Shown here: one piece after another, positions 17,396-25,688 of the stretch
Layout: every line of letters begins with the position of its first letter
Numbering within the stretch: the stretch's first letter is position 1
DNA from: Candidatus Thermodiscus eudorianus
GTDB lineage: Archaea > Thermoproteota > Thermoprotei_A > Sulfolobales > Acidilobaceae
Assembly (NCBI GenBank): GCA_015521085.1
Contig: WAOW01000006.1
Location: 62,001 to 126,000 of the forward strand
Length of the DNA: 64,000 nt
Direction of reading: 5' to 3'
The notes under the pieces: model-generated
The model's database searches: none
Told to the model about the DNA's origin: nothing
What the model saw: only the letters and a program-made list of their open reading frames with translations
Translations under genes and position numbers: made by a program

Positions 17396-18657
17396 GCTTC
17401 CTTTATGAACTGTACCAGCGCGTCTGTGTACTCCGTGGTCTTCACCGGCTCTACTCCCGGCATATGCCTTGCTAGGTCGTATGTCACTATCTTGTTGGCT
17501 ATCGCCTTCCTTATAGCGTCTTCTACGAGGGGCCTGACCTCGCTCCAGCCCATGAAGTCCGCTACCAGTAGCACCCCGCTGAGTATCTCGGCCGTCGGGT
17601 TTATGACGTTCTTGCCAGCGTACTTGGGGGCTGTGCCGTGGACTGGTTCTCCAACTGCTATGCCGTCTCCTAGGTTCATCCCGGCGGCCATCCCGATGCC
17701 TCCGACGAGGGCGTTTGCCTCGTCGCTTATGTAGTCTCCGTTCAGGTTGGGGGTTACTATTATCTGGTAGTCCCATGGCCTCGTGATTATCTGCTGTAGC
17801 ATGTTGTCGGCTATCCTGTCGTTCACCAGTATCTTGCCCTCGGGTAGCTCCCCGTTGTACTTCTCCCAGAGCTCGTCCTCGGTCACTATATAGTCCCTGA
17901 ACTCGTTTAGCGCGACCTCGTAGGCCCACTGCCTGAAGGCGCCCTCGGTGTACTTCATTATGTTGCCCTTGTGCATTATCGTGACCCTGGTGTAGCCATG
18001 CCTAATGGCCCACTCCATAGCCCTCCTCATGTGCCTCTTGGTCTTGAACTCGCTGATCGGCTTTATCCCGATGCCGGAGTCCTTGGGCAGCTCCACGCCG
18101 AACTCCTTCTTGAGGAACTCAAGTATCTTAAGGGCCTCATTCGTGCCGGCGGGCCACTCTATGCCAGCGTAGACGTCCTCGGTGTTCTCCCTGAATACCA
18201 CGAAGTTAACCTTATCCGCGTACTTGTGGGGCGCCGGCTGCCCATACCACTTGACCGGCCTCACGTTCGAGTACAGGTCGAGTGCCATCCTTATCGCGAC
18301 GTTCAGGCTCCTGTACCCGCTTCCTACGGGCGTGGTTAGGGGTCCCTTGAGGCCTAGCCTGGTCATCTTTATGGCTTCCAGCGTGGCCTGAGGGAGGAGT
18401 ACACCGCACTCCTTCTGGGCTTTCTCGCCTGCCAGCATCTCCCACCAGACTATCTTCCTCTTGCCCCCATAGGCCTTCTCCACGGCGGCGTCTAGCACTT
18501 TCCTTGCGCTGGCCATTATCTCGGGGCCTATACCATCGCCCTCTATGAACACTACTATCGGGTTATCGGGCACGACCAGCTTGCCGTTCTCGACCTTGGC
18601 GAGTTCTCCCTCGCTTGGAGGCTTCAGCTCGTCTGGCGTGCACGCGTATGTAGCCAT
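17392..18657 (-). CDS. icd: isocitrate dehydrogenase (NADP-dependent)
   Basis: The product matches the homodimeric prokaryotic isocitrate dehydrogenase. Substrate-binding Ser and Arg lie in TTPVGSGYRSLNVAIR; FRENTEDVYAGIEW and the metal-binding Asp pair region (GDYISDEANAL) are intact. Coenzyme residues correspond to the NADP type: HGTAPKYAGK (Lys-Tyr) and TYDLARHM (Tyr and Arg). The frame opens at a GTG (18669), but the ATG at 18657 is preferred because GAGGTGA (18666-18672) is a proper ribosome binding site 8 bp upstream. A TATA-like AATAAATAC lies at about 18697-18705. It supplies NADPH and 2-oxoglutarate. Confidence 0.96.
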   Translation of the reverse strand: MATYACTPDELKPPSEGELAKVENGKLVVPDNPIVVFIEGDGIGPEIMASARKVLDAAVEKAYGGKRKIVWWEMLAGEKAQKECGVLLPQATLEAIKMTRLGLKGPLTTPVGSGYRSLNVAIRMALDLYSNVRPVKWYGQPAPHKYADKVNFVVFRENTEDVYAGIEWPAGTNEALKILEFLKKEFGVELPKDSGIGIKPISEFKTKRHMRRAMEWAIRHGYTRVTIMHKGNIMKYTEGAFRQWAYEVALNEFRDYIVTEDELWEKYNGELPEGKILVNDRIADNMLQQIITRPWDYQIIVTPNLNGDYISDEANALVGGIGMAAGMNLGDGIAVGEPVHGTAPKYAGKNVINPTAEILSGVLLVADFMGWSEVRPLVEDAIRKAIANKIVTYDLARHMPGVEPVKTTEYTDALVQFIKEA

Positions 18658-18728
18658 GTTTATATTCACCTCGTGTTTAGGGTGGCGTGGAATAGAGTAT
18701 TTATTGATGGGATGGAGGATGGTTTAGG

Positions 18729-19817
18729 TCACTGGCTTAAGAGTCCCTTAAGGCTCTTCGTGTAGGGGGGATACGCTATCCCCTTCTCGGTGATTATCGC
18801 GGTTATCAGCCTGGGCGGCGTTATGTCGAAGGAGGGATTATACACGTTCACGTCCTGGAGTGTGATGGGGTATTTACCCATGACCCTTCTCACTTCGTCG
18901 GGGTCCCTCTCCTCTATAACTATCTCGCCTGGATCCTCGGTTGCCTGTATCGTGCTAGTCGGGGCTGCGACATAGAAGGGCTTCTCATTGTCCCACGCGG
19001 CCAACGCAACCATGTAGGTCCCGATTTTATTGGCCGTGTGGCCCGTGAGTATGATCCTGTCGGCCCCCACGATCGCGAGGTCCGCCATCCCCTTCATGAA
19101 GACGAGCCCCGGCATGCCGTCGGTCACCAGGGTGAATGGTATCCCCTCCTTGGTCAGCTCCCACACGTTAAGCCTAGCCCCCTGTAGCACGGGCCTGGTC
19201 TCCGTCGTAATGACGTGGATCCTCTTACCCTCATACCACGCGTATCTAACCACTCCAAGGGCGGTCCCGAAGCCGGCTGTCGCGAGGGCGCCCGTGTTGC
19301 AGTGGGTCAGTATCTTGTCACCGTCGTCTATGAGCTTTGACCCGATCCTGCCCATCTCGATGTTATTCCTCACGTCCTCCACGTAGATCCTATAGGCCTC
19401 CTCTAAAACAGCCTCCCTAACCTCATCGATGTCTCCTCTGGCGGCTGACTCGGTTATCCTGGCCCATACCCTGTCCAGGGCCCAGAAGAGGTTGTAGGCG
19501 GTGGGCCTCGTCGACGCCAGGTAGTTGCGTGCCTCTTCGAGATGAGCCAGCAGCTCCTCCACGGTCTTCGCGTCATTGTATAGGGATGCTAGGGCCATCG
19601 CGAAGGCTGCTGAGACGCCTATGGCTGGGGCCCCCCTTATCTCCATGTTCTTTATTGCCTCTCCAACCCTTCTGTAGTCCTTGGTCCTCCTATAGACCTC
19701 CTCGAAGGGGAGTAGCCTGGTGTCGAGCCATACGAACTCTCCCGCCTCCACGTCCCAGTAGAGCGGCTTTATCTTCAGGAACTCCTCGTATTTCTCCAGT
19801 TCCTCTAGCGGGTTCAC
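18729..19817 (-). CDS. MtnA-family isomerase (methylthioribose-1-phosphate or ribose-1,5-bisphosphate)
   Basis: The protein has the conserved motifs of the MtnA/eIF2B-like aldose-ketose isomerases: MEIRGAPAIG, LTHCNTGALAT with the catalytic Cys, TETRPVLQGARL and IVGADRIILTG with the catalytic Asp. Length (362 aa) and the N-terminal helical domain favour S-methyl-5-thioribose-1-phosphate isomerase of the methionine salvage pathway; the archaeal ribose-1,5-bisphosphate isomerase is a shorter relative. The start is a GTG at 19817 with AGGTGG ahead of it. It is followed by isocitrate dehydrogenase on the same strand but with a promoter in between. Confidence 0.9.
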   Translation of the reverse strand: MNPLEELEKYEEFLKIKPLYWDVEAGEFVWLDTRLLPFEEVYRRTKDYRRVGEAIKNMEIRGAPAIGVSAAFAMALASLYNDAKTVEELLAHLEEARNYLASTRPTAYNLFWALDRVWARITESAARGDIDEVREAVLEEAYRIYVEDVRNNIEMGRIGSKLIDDGDKILTHCNTGALATAGFGTALGVVRYAWYEGKRIHVITTETRPVLQGARLNVWELTKEGIPFTLVTDGMPGLVFMKGMADLAIVGADRIILTGHTANKIGTYMVALAAWDNEKPFYVAAPTSTIQATEDPGEIVIEERDPDEVRRVMGKYPITLQDVNVYNPSFDITPPRLITAIITEKGIAYPPYTKSLKGLLSQ

Positions 19818-19944
19818 CTATATCCACCTGAGGGTGTAGGTATAGCTTGCGTTGGTTTAAAAGAGAAGGGTGTCGACCGGTCTGGGCTCCTCGGTAGAGA
19901 GTGGGGGAGTCGGCGTGGATTCGAAGGAAAGGAGGGGAAAAACA

Positions 19945-21159
19945 CTATATCTTCAGGCCGAAGGCCTGCCTGACTAGCTGCCTGACTATCGTGAGCCTCT
20001 GTATCTCGTTGGTGCCCTCGTAGATCGTTGTTATTATAGCGTCCCTCAGGTACCTGGCCACGCCGGTCTCCTCGTCTGCTCCTACGCCGCCGTGTATCTG
20101 TATGGCCTGTCTCGCGATCCACTCGGCGGCTTCGGTGGCGAAGGCCTTCGCCAGGCTGCTGGCTATGACGAACTCCCTCCTGCCCTGGTCCGCTAGTGAT
20201 GCGGCCCAGTAGGTTAGGAGTCTGGCGGCTTCCAGCTTCATGTACATGTCGGCTAGCTTCTGTATTATCATCTCGAAGGTTATTAGTTGTTGGCCGAAGG
20301 CCTCCCTCTGTAGGGCGTAGTTTAGCGCCTGCTCGAAGGTGGCCTGGGCTATGCCTACCGCCTGGGCTGCTATGCCTATCCTCGTGTGGTCGTAGGTGGT
20401 TACTATGTATTTGAACGCCTCGTTCTCGTTACCTATCCTGTTCTCGGCGGGCACCTTGACCTCGTCTAGTATGACCTCGTAGGGCTGCTCTCCCCTCATG
20501 CCGATCACGTTGAAGCGCTGGCCGATCTTCAACCCCGGGGTATCCCTCTCGACGACGAAGAGGCTGATGCCATACCACCTCTTGCCGGTCTCCTTGAGGG
20601 CCTGCTCGATTGGCATGGTCCTCGCGGAGACGACGAAGTAGTCGGCCTTCTCGGCGCCGCTTATGAAGATCTTCCTCCCCGAGATTATGTAATGGTCGTT
20701 CACTCTCCTAGCCTTCGACTGTATACCGGCAACATCACTACCCGCCCCGGGCTCGGTGTTGGCGTGGGCCCCGAAGGCCTCCCCCCTAGCTATTGGTGGT
20801 ATGTACTTCTTCTTCTGCTCCTCACTGCCGAATAGGAGTATTGGTATTCCGAACAGGTGGTTCACGCCGATCGCCACGGCCAGGCTTGGGACGGCCCTCG
20901 CGACCTCCTCGGTGAGTATCGCTACGAGGGTCTGGCCACCGCCCTGCCCGTCGTACTCCTCCGGTATGCCTACGCCGAAGAAGCCCTGCTGGGCGAACTC
21001 TTCGAATATCTCCCTGGGTATCTCGTTGGTCTTCTCGATCTCCTGCCAACGGGGCAGTACCTTGTTCTCTATGACCTCCCTGACAGCCTTCCTAAAGAGC
21101 TCGTGCTCCTCCGTCAGCTCTATCTTGAAGTCCTCCACGCTCCTGAAGGGGAAAACCAT
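19945..21159 (-). CDS. acyl-CoA dehydrogenase
   Basis: This is a full-length (404 aa) FAD-dependent acyl-CoA dehydrogenase. The N-terminal helical domain is followed by the FAD/substrate loop TEPGAGSDVAG, the middle beta domain (IISGRKIFISGAEKADYFVV) and the C-terminal helical domain with QREAFGQQL and IHGGVG. The catalytic base is Glu381 in IYEGTNEIQR, the position used by short/medium-chain and glutaryl-type members. The ATG at 21159 lies behind a TATA-like ATATTATTATATTG (about 21222-21235). No other beta-oxidation gene or electron-transfer flavoprotein is in the window, so the acyl substrate is not indicated. Confidence 0.95.
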   Translation of the reverse strand: MVFPFRSVEDFKIELTEEHELFRKAVREVIENKVLPRWQEIEKTNEIPREIFEEFAQQGFFGVGIPEEYDGQGGGQTLVAILTEEVARAVPSLAVAIGVNHLFGIPILLFGSEEQKKKYIPPIARGEAFGAHANTEPGAGSDVAGIQSKARRVNDHYIISGRKIFISGAEKADYFVVSARTMPIEQALKETGKRWYGISLFVVERDTPGLKIGQRFNVIGMRGEQPYEVILDEVKVPAENRIGNENEAFKYIVTTYDHTRIGIAAQAVGIAQATFEQALNYALQREAFGQQLITFEMIIQKLADMYMKLEAARLLTYWAASLADQGRREFVIASSLAKAFATEAAEWIARQAIQIHGGVGADEETGVARYLRDAIITTIYEGTNEIQRLTIVRQLVRQAFGLKI

Positions 21160-21268
21160 TCCCTGCTACACCCGCCCTTCATACTACTCTCTGTGTAATG
21201 TACGTCGGGCGGAGACGTTTTCAATATAATAATATGGGAGTATAGGCTCATATAGAGGCTTTCATTTA

Positions 21269-22180
21269 TTAGGGAACCCTCCCAGGCCCCACAGCTAAGC
21301 CCGACTCGACCTGACTACATATGTACGATAGCTTTGCCAGGGTCGAGCCCGGCGTGAAGGGCGCTGGGACATATATCACTGGGGAGCCTAGTCTCACGGC
21401 CTGCTCGTAGAGCCACTGGTTCCTCTTCCCAATAGGCTCCCCGTGTAGGCCGACTAGGACCACCGCGATTCCGCCCTCCCCGAGGACTTCTACAGCCTTC
21501 TGCAGGGTTTCCGGCGTCACCTGGGCCTCCTCTCCGGGTGAGAGGATTACGCTAGTTTCCACGCCAAGCCATTCTACAGCATATTGAGCCACCGGGCTCC
21601 CGAGCACTGCCTTCGATCCTCGGAGGGACTCTCTGCACGCGTCTAGCCGGGCCAGTCTAGCAGTTACCTCGTGCATGTTGGATTCGATTACGTCCTTGCA
21701 TTGGGGCATCTTGTCAGCTAGAACAGATGCCAGCGCCTCGATGTACTTCTCGTAGTTGTCCGGGTCGTATATTGGCATGTGCGGGTTCACGACGCCGTTG
21801 GGCATCTTCTCCAGCCTTATACCCTGTATCCTGGTTATCTCCAACAGCCTATCGCCTTCCACTATCTTCCGGATTTGGAGTTCGAAGGGGGCGTGGGAGG
21901 ACGAGACGATTAGTAGGGCATGCTTCACGGCAACCACCTGCCTCGTGCCCAGGTTGTAACTGTGTGGATCGATCCCCGGAGGCGCTATGGATTGTACTGT
22001 CACGTTGCATCCATCAGTTAGGAGTCGTATGTCATCCGCTATGCCCGGGAAGGTGCCCAGCACTATGGGCCCAGGGGTCCCTCCAGCCAGCCCTGCCCCT
22101 ACTATGGTTGCTAAAACAGCTATCACTAGTATCGCCGCGGCCAGCAATGACTCCCTGGACCCGGTGTCGTCACCTTTCAA
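21269..22180 (-). CDS. metal ABC transporter substrate-binding protein (ZnuA/cluster A-I type)
   Basis: The protein starts with a membrane segment (LLAAAILVIAVLATIVGAGLAGG) acting as signal or anchor, followed by a ZnuA/TroA-type binding domain. Metal-ligand candidates are His in PPGIDPHSYNLG, His in VVNPHMPIYDP and Glu/Asp in the second lobe. The long helix joining the two lobes is visible (YIEALASVLADKMPQCKDVIESNMHEVTARLARL). The family imports Zn, Mn or related divalent ions. The TTG start at 22180 directly abuts a GTGCAC element. It is divergent from the ATPase, permease and NikR-like regulator genes, which complete the system. Confidence 0.88.
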   Translation of the reverse strand: MKGDDTGSRESLLAAAILVIAVLATIVGAGLAGGTPGPIVLGTFPGIADDIRLLTDGCNVTVQSIAPPGIDPHSYNLGTRQVVAVKHALLIVSSSHAPFELQIRKIVEGDRLLEITRIQGIRLEKMPNGVVNPHMPIYDPDNYEKYIEALASVLADKMPQCKDVIESNMHEVTARLARLDACRESLRGSKAVLGSPVAQYAVEWLGVETSVILSPGEEAQVTPETLQKAVEVLGEGGIAVVLVGLHGEPIGKRNQWLYEQAVRLGSPVIYVPAPFTPGSTLAKLSYICSQVESGLAVGPGRVP

Positions 22181-22336
22181 TGTGCACCTACCCCCGTTAT
22201 CTCTTCTATAGATATTATTATATGTGCACGAAGGCAGGATTAAAGTATATCTTCGACGATATCCGGAAGACTGTATGCTCGGAGTCTACATGGTATCGTG
22301 CATATTAGCCTTGAATCTACCCCTATAATGTGCACC
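22179..22336. promoter_or_regulatory. divergent metal-uptake promoter with repeated GTGCAC sites
   Basis: The region between the binding-protein gene and the ATPase gene holds AATGTGCACC at 22179-22188, TATGTGCAC at 22222-22230 and AATGTGCACC at 22327-22336; a variant CGTGCATAT lies at 22308-22316. On each side one element abuts or overlaps the TATA-like box (minus strand ATATAATAATATC about 22210-22223; plus strand CATATTAG about 22311-22318) and one sits near the expected transcription start. This paired layout suggests one metal-responsive regulator shutting both promoters, probably the NikR-like protein encoded at the end of the plus-strand operon. The binding is inferred. Confidence 0.6.
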
Positions 22337-22349
22337 GGGGGCCGACGCA

Positions 22350-23126
22350 TTGGACTTAGAGGTAAGACACGTATGGTACAGCATAGATGGCGAGACGATA
22401 CTGGAAGACGTTAACATGCGACTGGAGGGCCCCGGCCTAGTACAGCTATTGGGGCCGAACGGAGCCGGTAAAACCACGCTACTCAGAGTGATCACTGGGC
22501 TACTAAAGCCGACTCGGGGCGACGTGATAGTTTGCGGTGAGAACGTCACAGGCCGCCCGGAGCTGGCAGGGCGGTGCATAGGCTATGTACCCCAGAGGCC
22601 CCCTATCTCCCGCTATAACCCGATGACCGTAGGCGACTTCCTCGCGACCAGGATACTCCTCGGCGGGAAGTGGCCTAGGATAAGGCCTACAGGCTCCCTG
22701 CTACGCCACACAAAGGGTATCATGGAGATAGTTGGAATAGACCCCAGGCTACAGGATAAGAGGCTCTGGGAGCTCAGCGGCGGGCAGCTGATGCGTGTGT
22801 TCATAGCCAGGACCCTGCTCCACGAGCCCGAGATACTACTGCTCGACGAGCCGTTGGCCCCGGTCGACCCGGGTGGGAAGGCTGAGATCGCGAAGCTACT
22901 GGCTGGTCTGGCCAGGGACAAGCTGGTGGTTGTGACGAGCCATGATCCGATCCTCCTCATGGAGCATACGAGGACCCTCGTACTACTCAACAGGAGGATC
23001 CATGGTATAGGCGCCCCGAGCGAGATCTTCAGGCAGGAGATCCTGGCCAGGGTGTATGAGGGCGCGGTTGTCGAGGTTGGGAAGCACTTCCACATTGTCG
23101 ACGAGCACGGAGGTGGGAGGAGTTGA
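22350..23126 (+). CDS. metal ABC transporter ATP-binding protein (ZnuC type)
   Basis: A complete ABC ATPase: Walker A GPNGAGKTT (35-43), Q-loop PQRPP, signature LSGGQ (142-146), Walker B ILLLDEP (162-168) and switch His in TSHD. The best family fit is the zinc/manganese importer group (ZnuC, MntB-like), supported by the neighbouring permease and binding protein. The TTG start at 22350 lies 13 bp after the GTGCAC element at 22327-22336. The stop overlaps the permease start as TTGA (23123-23126), so the two are translated together. Confidence 0.93.
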   Translation: MDLEVRHVWYSIDGETILEDVNMRLEGPGLVQLLGPNGAGKTTLLRVITGLLKPTRGDVIVCGENVTGRPELAGRCIGYVPQRPPISRYNPMTVGDFLATRILLGGKWPRIRPTGSLLRHTKGIMEIVGIDPRLQDKRLWELSGGQLMRVFIARTLLHEPEILLLDEPLAPVDPGGKAEIAKLLAGLARDKLVVVTSHDPILLMEHTRTLVLLNRRIHGIGAPSEIFRQEILARVYEGAVVEVGKHFHIVDEHGGGRS

Positions 23127-23989
23127 AGGGCTTCGACTATATGGTTATGGGCCTGCTCGCGGCCTCCCTCATAGCTGGCATATATGTCGGCGTCGTCTAC
23201 GATCCCTACTGGCCGCTGAACCTGGCCGCGGCCGGCCTGGCCTTCGGCTCCCTCAGCCTACTAGTCTATTCCAGGAGGCTGATGTATATAGCAGCTGCAT
23301 CACCTCATGGAGCCTTCCTCTCAGCGAGCCTAGCTATACCGGCCAGTATAGCGGTTGGGGGCCCCGTAGAGGCGTGGACCCTGGTCTTCAGCATACTAAC
23401 AGTGTATATAGCATGGTATCTGGTAGGCAAGGGCCTGGACCCTGACGAGGCCACCAGTATATATGTGGGGGTCTCGGCGACCGGGGGAGTATTGGCCGCG
23501 TACCTAGTGTTAACCCGCTACCCGTACTCTTCCCAGGTGATTGCATCGATTATAGGGGACCCCCTGCTAGCTGGCAGGGGCGAGGTGCTCTTAGCCCTCG
23601 CCGTCGCTCTAGTCTTCCTACTGGTCTCTGCGTCTAGCCTGAGGGAGGTCCTTTACGTGGGGGCGGATCCCGAGGACGCGAGGCTCAGCGGGATGAGGGT
23701 GTGGGCATACGACCTATTCCTCTATACTAGTATAGCTGTAATAGCCGCGGTAATGGTCCGGGTCGTGGGCTTCGTGCTTGAGCACGTCATGATACTCCTG
23801 CCGGGCCTGATAGCCCACTACACTGTCAGGGGGGCCTATCGCGCCTTCACGGCCAGCGTGGTGGTCTCGCTGTCAGCCTCCATACTAGGCCTCCACCTGG
23901 CCATCCTACTAGACCAGTCCCCCTCGGCTATGACCGGCTTGATATTGATAACCGCCTTCCTAATAGCAGTGGCGCGGGGGAGGGGTTAA
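23123..23989 (+). CDS. metal ABC transporter permease (ZnuB type)
   Basis: The 288-residue protein has eight or nine membrane segments and the ABC-3 family layout, including the coupling segment GADPEDARLSGMRVWAYDLFLY, which meets the ATPase, and the following hydrophobic block (VVGFVLEHVMILLPGLIAHY). The TTG start is inside the stop codon of the ATPase gene and the stop overlaps the next ATG (TAATG), placing three genes in one operon. It forms the membrane channel for Zn, Mn or Ni uptake. Confidence 0.9.
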   Translation: MKGFDYMVMGLLAASLIAGIYVGVVYDPYWPLNLAAAGLAFGSLSLLVYSRRLMYIAAASPHGAFLSASLAIPASIAVGGPVEAWTLVFSILTVYIAWYLVGKGLDPDEATSIYVGVSATGGVLAAYLVLTRYPYSSQVIASIIGDPLLAGRGEVLLALAVALVFLLVSASSLREVLYVGADPEDARLSGMRVWAYDLFLYTSIAVIAAVMVRVVGFVLEHVMILLPGLIAHYTVRGAYRAFTASVVVSLSASILGLHLAILLDQSPSAMTGLILITAFLIAVARGRG

Positions 23990-24387
23990 TGGCTAAGAAG
24001 AGGTTCGGCATAAGCCTTGAGGAGTCCCTGGCAGCCTCCATAGACTTGCTCTCCGACAAGCTAGGCGTCAACAGGAGTAGGCTGATCGAGGAGGCTATAA
24101 GGAACTACCTTGAGGATCATAGCCACCTGCTCGTGCCGCACAGGTGCCGCGGCGTTATCGTTGCTACATGCCCCTCCTCGTGGATGACTAGGCGGGTCGC
24201 CGAGGAGTATAAGGGGGTGATTAACGCCTGGCTGCACGCCCACGTGCAGGGGGAGTGCGTTGAGATGCTCGTGGTCGAGGGTGAAACCGATGAAATCGCC
24301 AAGCTCTACTCGACAGTCAAGAAGATGGGATGCAGGTCGAGATATATACCCACCACGCCCGAAGCCACTAGATCCACGGAAACCTAA
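23989..24387 (+). CDS. NikR-like ribbon-helix-helix metal-responsive regulator
   Basis: Residues 4-45 form a CopG/NikR DNA-binding domain (KRFGISLEESLAASIDLLSDKL, then SRLIEEAIRNYL). Residues 55-125 form the NikR ACT-like metal-sensing domain, with WLHAHVQGECVEMLVVEG giving His83, His85 and Cys90. In E. coli NikR the nickel site is His76, His87, His89 and Cys95; here the segment is one residue shorter and the position of the fourth ligand (EYKGVINA) has no His, so the metal site differs. It is coupled (TAATG) to the metal permease gene and probably binds the GTGCAC sites upstream of the operon. Confidence 0.85.
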   Translation: MAKKRFGISLEESLAASIDLLSDKLGVNRSRLIEEAIRNYLEDHSHLLVPHRCRGVIVATCPSSWMTRRVAEEYKGVINAWLHAHVQGECVEMLVVEGETDEIAKLYSTVKKMGCRSRYIPTTPEATRSTET

Positions 24388-24468
24388 CAGGAGGAGCGAC
24401 ATCGATCTCCGGGGGAGGGATCCCTGGTAACCAGCCAGGGGGATACAGGATAGGATAGGGGCTATGGG

Positions 24469-25530
24469 ATGGCGAGGCTCTGGCTATACATTCTATACAT
24501 CGGCCTCTTACTCTACACCTGGAGCATGGCCGAGGCCGGTGTATCGCTGGCCTACCAGGGCAGGCCCGAGAGTATATCGCTGATAGTAGCCCTGTGGGGC
24601 TTCTCCTGGTTTATATCCTACCGGGTCGCCTTGCTCAATGCGGGTAGCGTCGAGGGGAGGCGGAGGACGATAGCGTATTCCTCCCTCTCCTCGGCTATAG
24701 CCCTGATACTATCCCTGGCCAACGGGGGAGACTATCTCCTAGCCGCGTCCTACGTGCTCTCAACGGCAGCGCTAGCGCTAGGCACGGGATCAATCATATC
24801 ATCCATACTACGAGGGGCGCCTGCCGGCGATATAACCGGGATGATCTTCAAAGCCCGAGTCTATCCAGGCCTCGTCCACGCCGGGCTAGTCCTGGCTTCT
24901 AGCACTGTACACTACCACCCACTGGCTCTCGCATCGACGATACTATTGGTTGCGGCTTTGATTGCGGCCTCCGAGTCTAGGCCCCTGGTCCCGGCTGTCT
25001 CCCTTGAGGTCATCGATAGATTCGCCGATGCCCTGCTGGAGGGTCCCTCTAGGGCGTACTTTAACGGGTACCTTAGAGGCCTGGCGGCCTTCATGATAGC
25101 CGTCTTATCCATTGCCAGGATACTCTACCTCCCGGGCGCCATAGAGGGTGGCTTGACGACTGGTATGCTACTCTATGCTGTATCGCTTATGCTGGGCGCG
25201 TTCCTGGGTAGCCTGGTCGGGTTTAGGACTGCCCTGCTCGTTGTACTGGTCTCCTCGCTGGTCTCTTGGATGGGTCCCCGTCCCTACATTGACTTGGCGG
25301 TAATTGTGATGCTGTTCTCCCTGTTGGATGTCAAGGCCTTCCTAGCGACGGCTATGGGCATGCCCTCCCGCATCCCGGAGCTCTCCTGGAGGATATCGCT
25401 CTTGATAATGGTGTTCTCCCTAGCAACGGCCCTCGTTGTGAGGGTTCTCGGGGAGCCCAGGGCTATACTATTATCGGCTGTCATGTTGGCCGCGGTGGTA
25501 GGGCTTCTAGCCGGGGGATGGCGGGGCTAG
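24469..25530 (+). CDS. polytopic membrane protein, unknown
   Basis: A 353-residue protein with about ten membrane segments and short loops; no conserved motif or family is recognised. Charged residues are few: a central loop (SLEVIDRFADALLEGPSRAYFNGYLRG) is the longest. The ATG at 24469 follows GATAGGGGCTATGGG. It is 81 bp after the metal-uptake operon with no evident terminator between them, so co-transcription is possible. It carries one GAGGGTCCCTC palindrome at 25039-25049 within the coding sequence. Confidence 0.75.
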   Translation: MARLWLYILYIGLLLYTWSMAEAGVSLAYQGRPESISLIVALWGFSWFISYRVALLNAGSVEGRRRTIAYSSLSSAIALILSLANGGDYLLAASYVLSTAALALGTGSIISSILRGAPAGDITGMIFKARVYPGLVHAGLVLASSTVHYHPLALASTILLVAALIAASESRPLVPAVSLEVIDRFADALLEGPSRAYFNGYLRGLAAFMIAVLSIARILYLPGAIEGGLTTGMLLYAVSLMLGAFLGSLVGFRTALLVVLVSSLVSWMGPRPYIDLAVIVMLFSLLDVKAFLATAMGMPSRIPELSWRISLLIMVFSLATALVVRVLGEPRAILLSAVMLAAVVGLLAGGWRG

Positions 25531-25648
25531 TGCGACTGGCCTCTATTCGCGTATAATCCCTCCATAACCGGATAATACTCTACGGCGACGGCCATTCGTA
25601 TAATTCTACAATTACAAACAGAAGTCATTTATTCTCTTTGACGCCCAT

Positions 25649-25660
25649 ATTATAAAACCA
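25649..25660 (+). promoter_or_regulatory. TATA box of the cyd operon
   Basis: ATATTATAAAAC is a near-ideal archaeal TATA box, preceded by GACGCCC. Transcription would start about 25675-25680, roughly 10 bp before the GTG start of cydA, giving a very short leader. Confidence 0.65.
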
Positions 25661-25688
25661 GAGATCTCGAATTAGTAGTTGTTAACGG

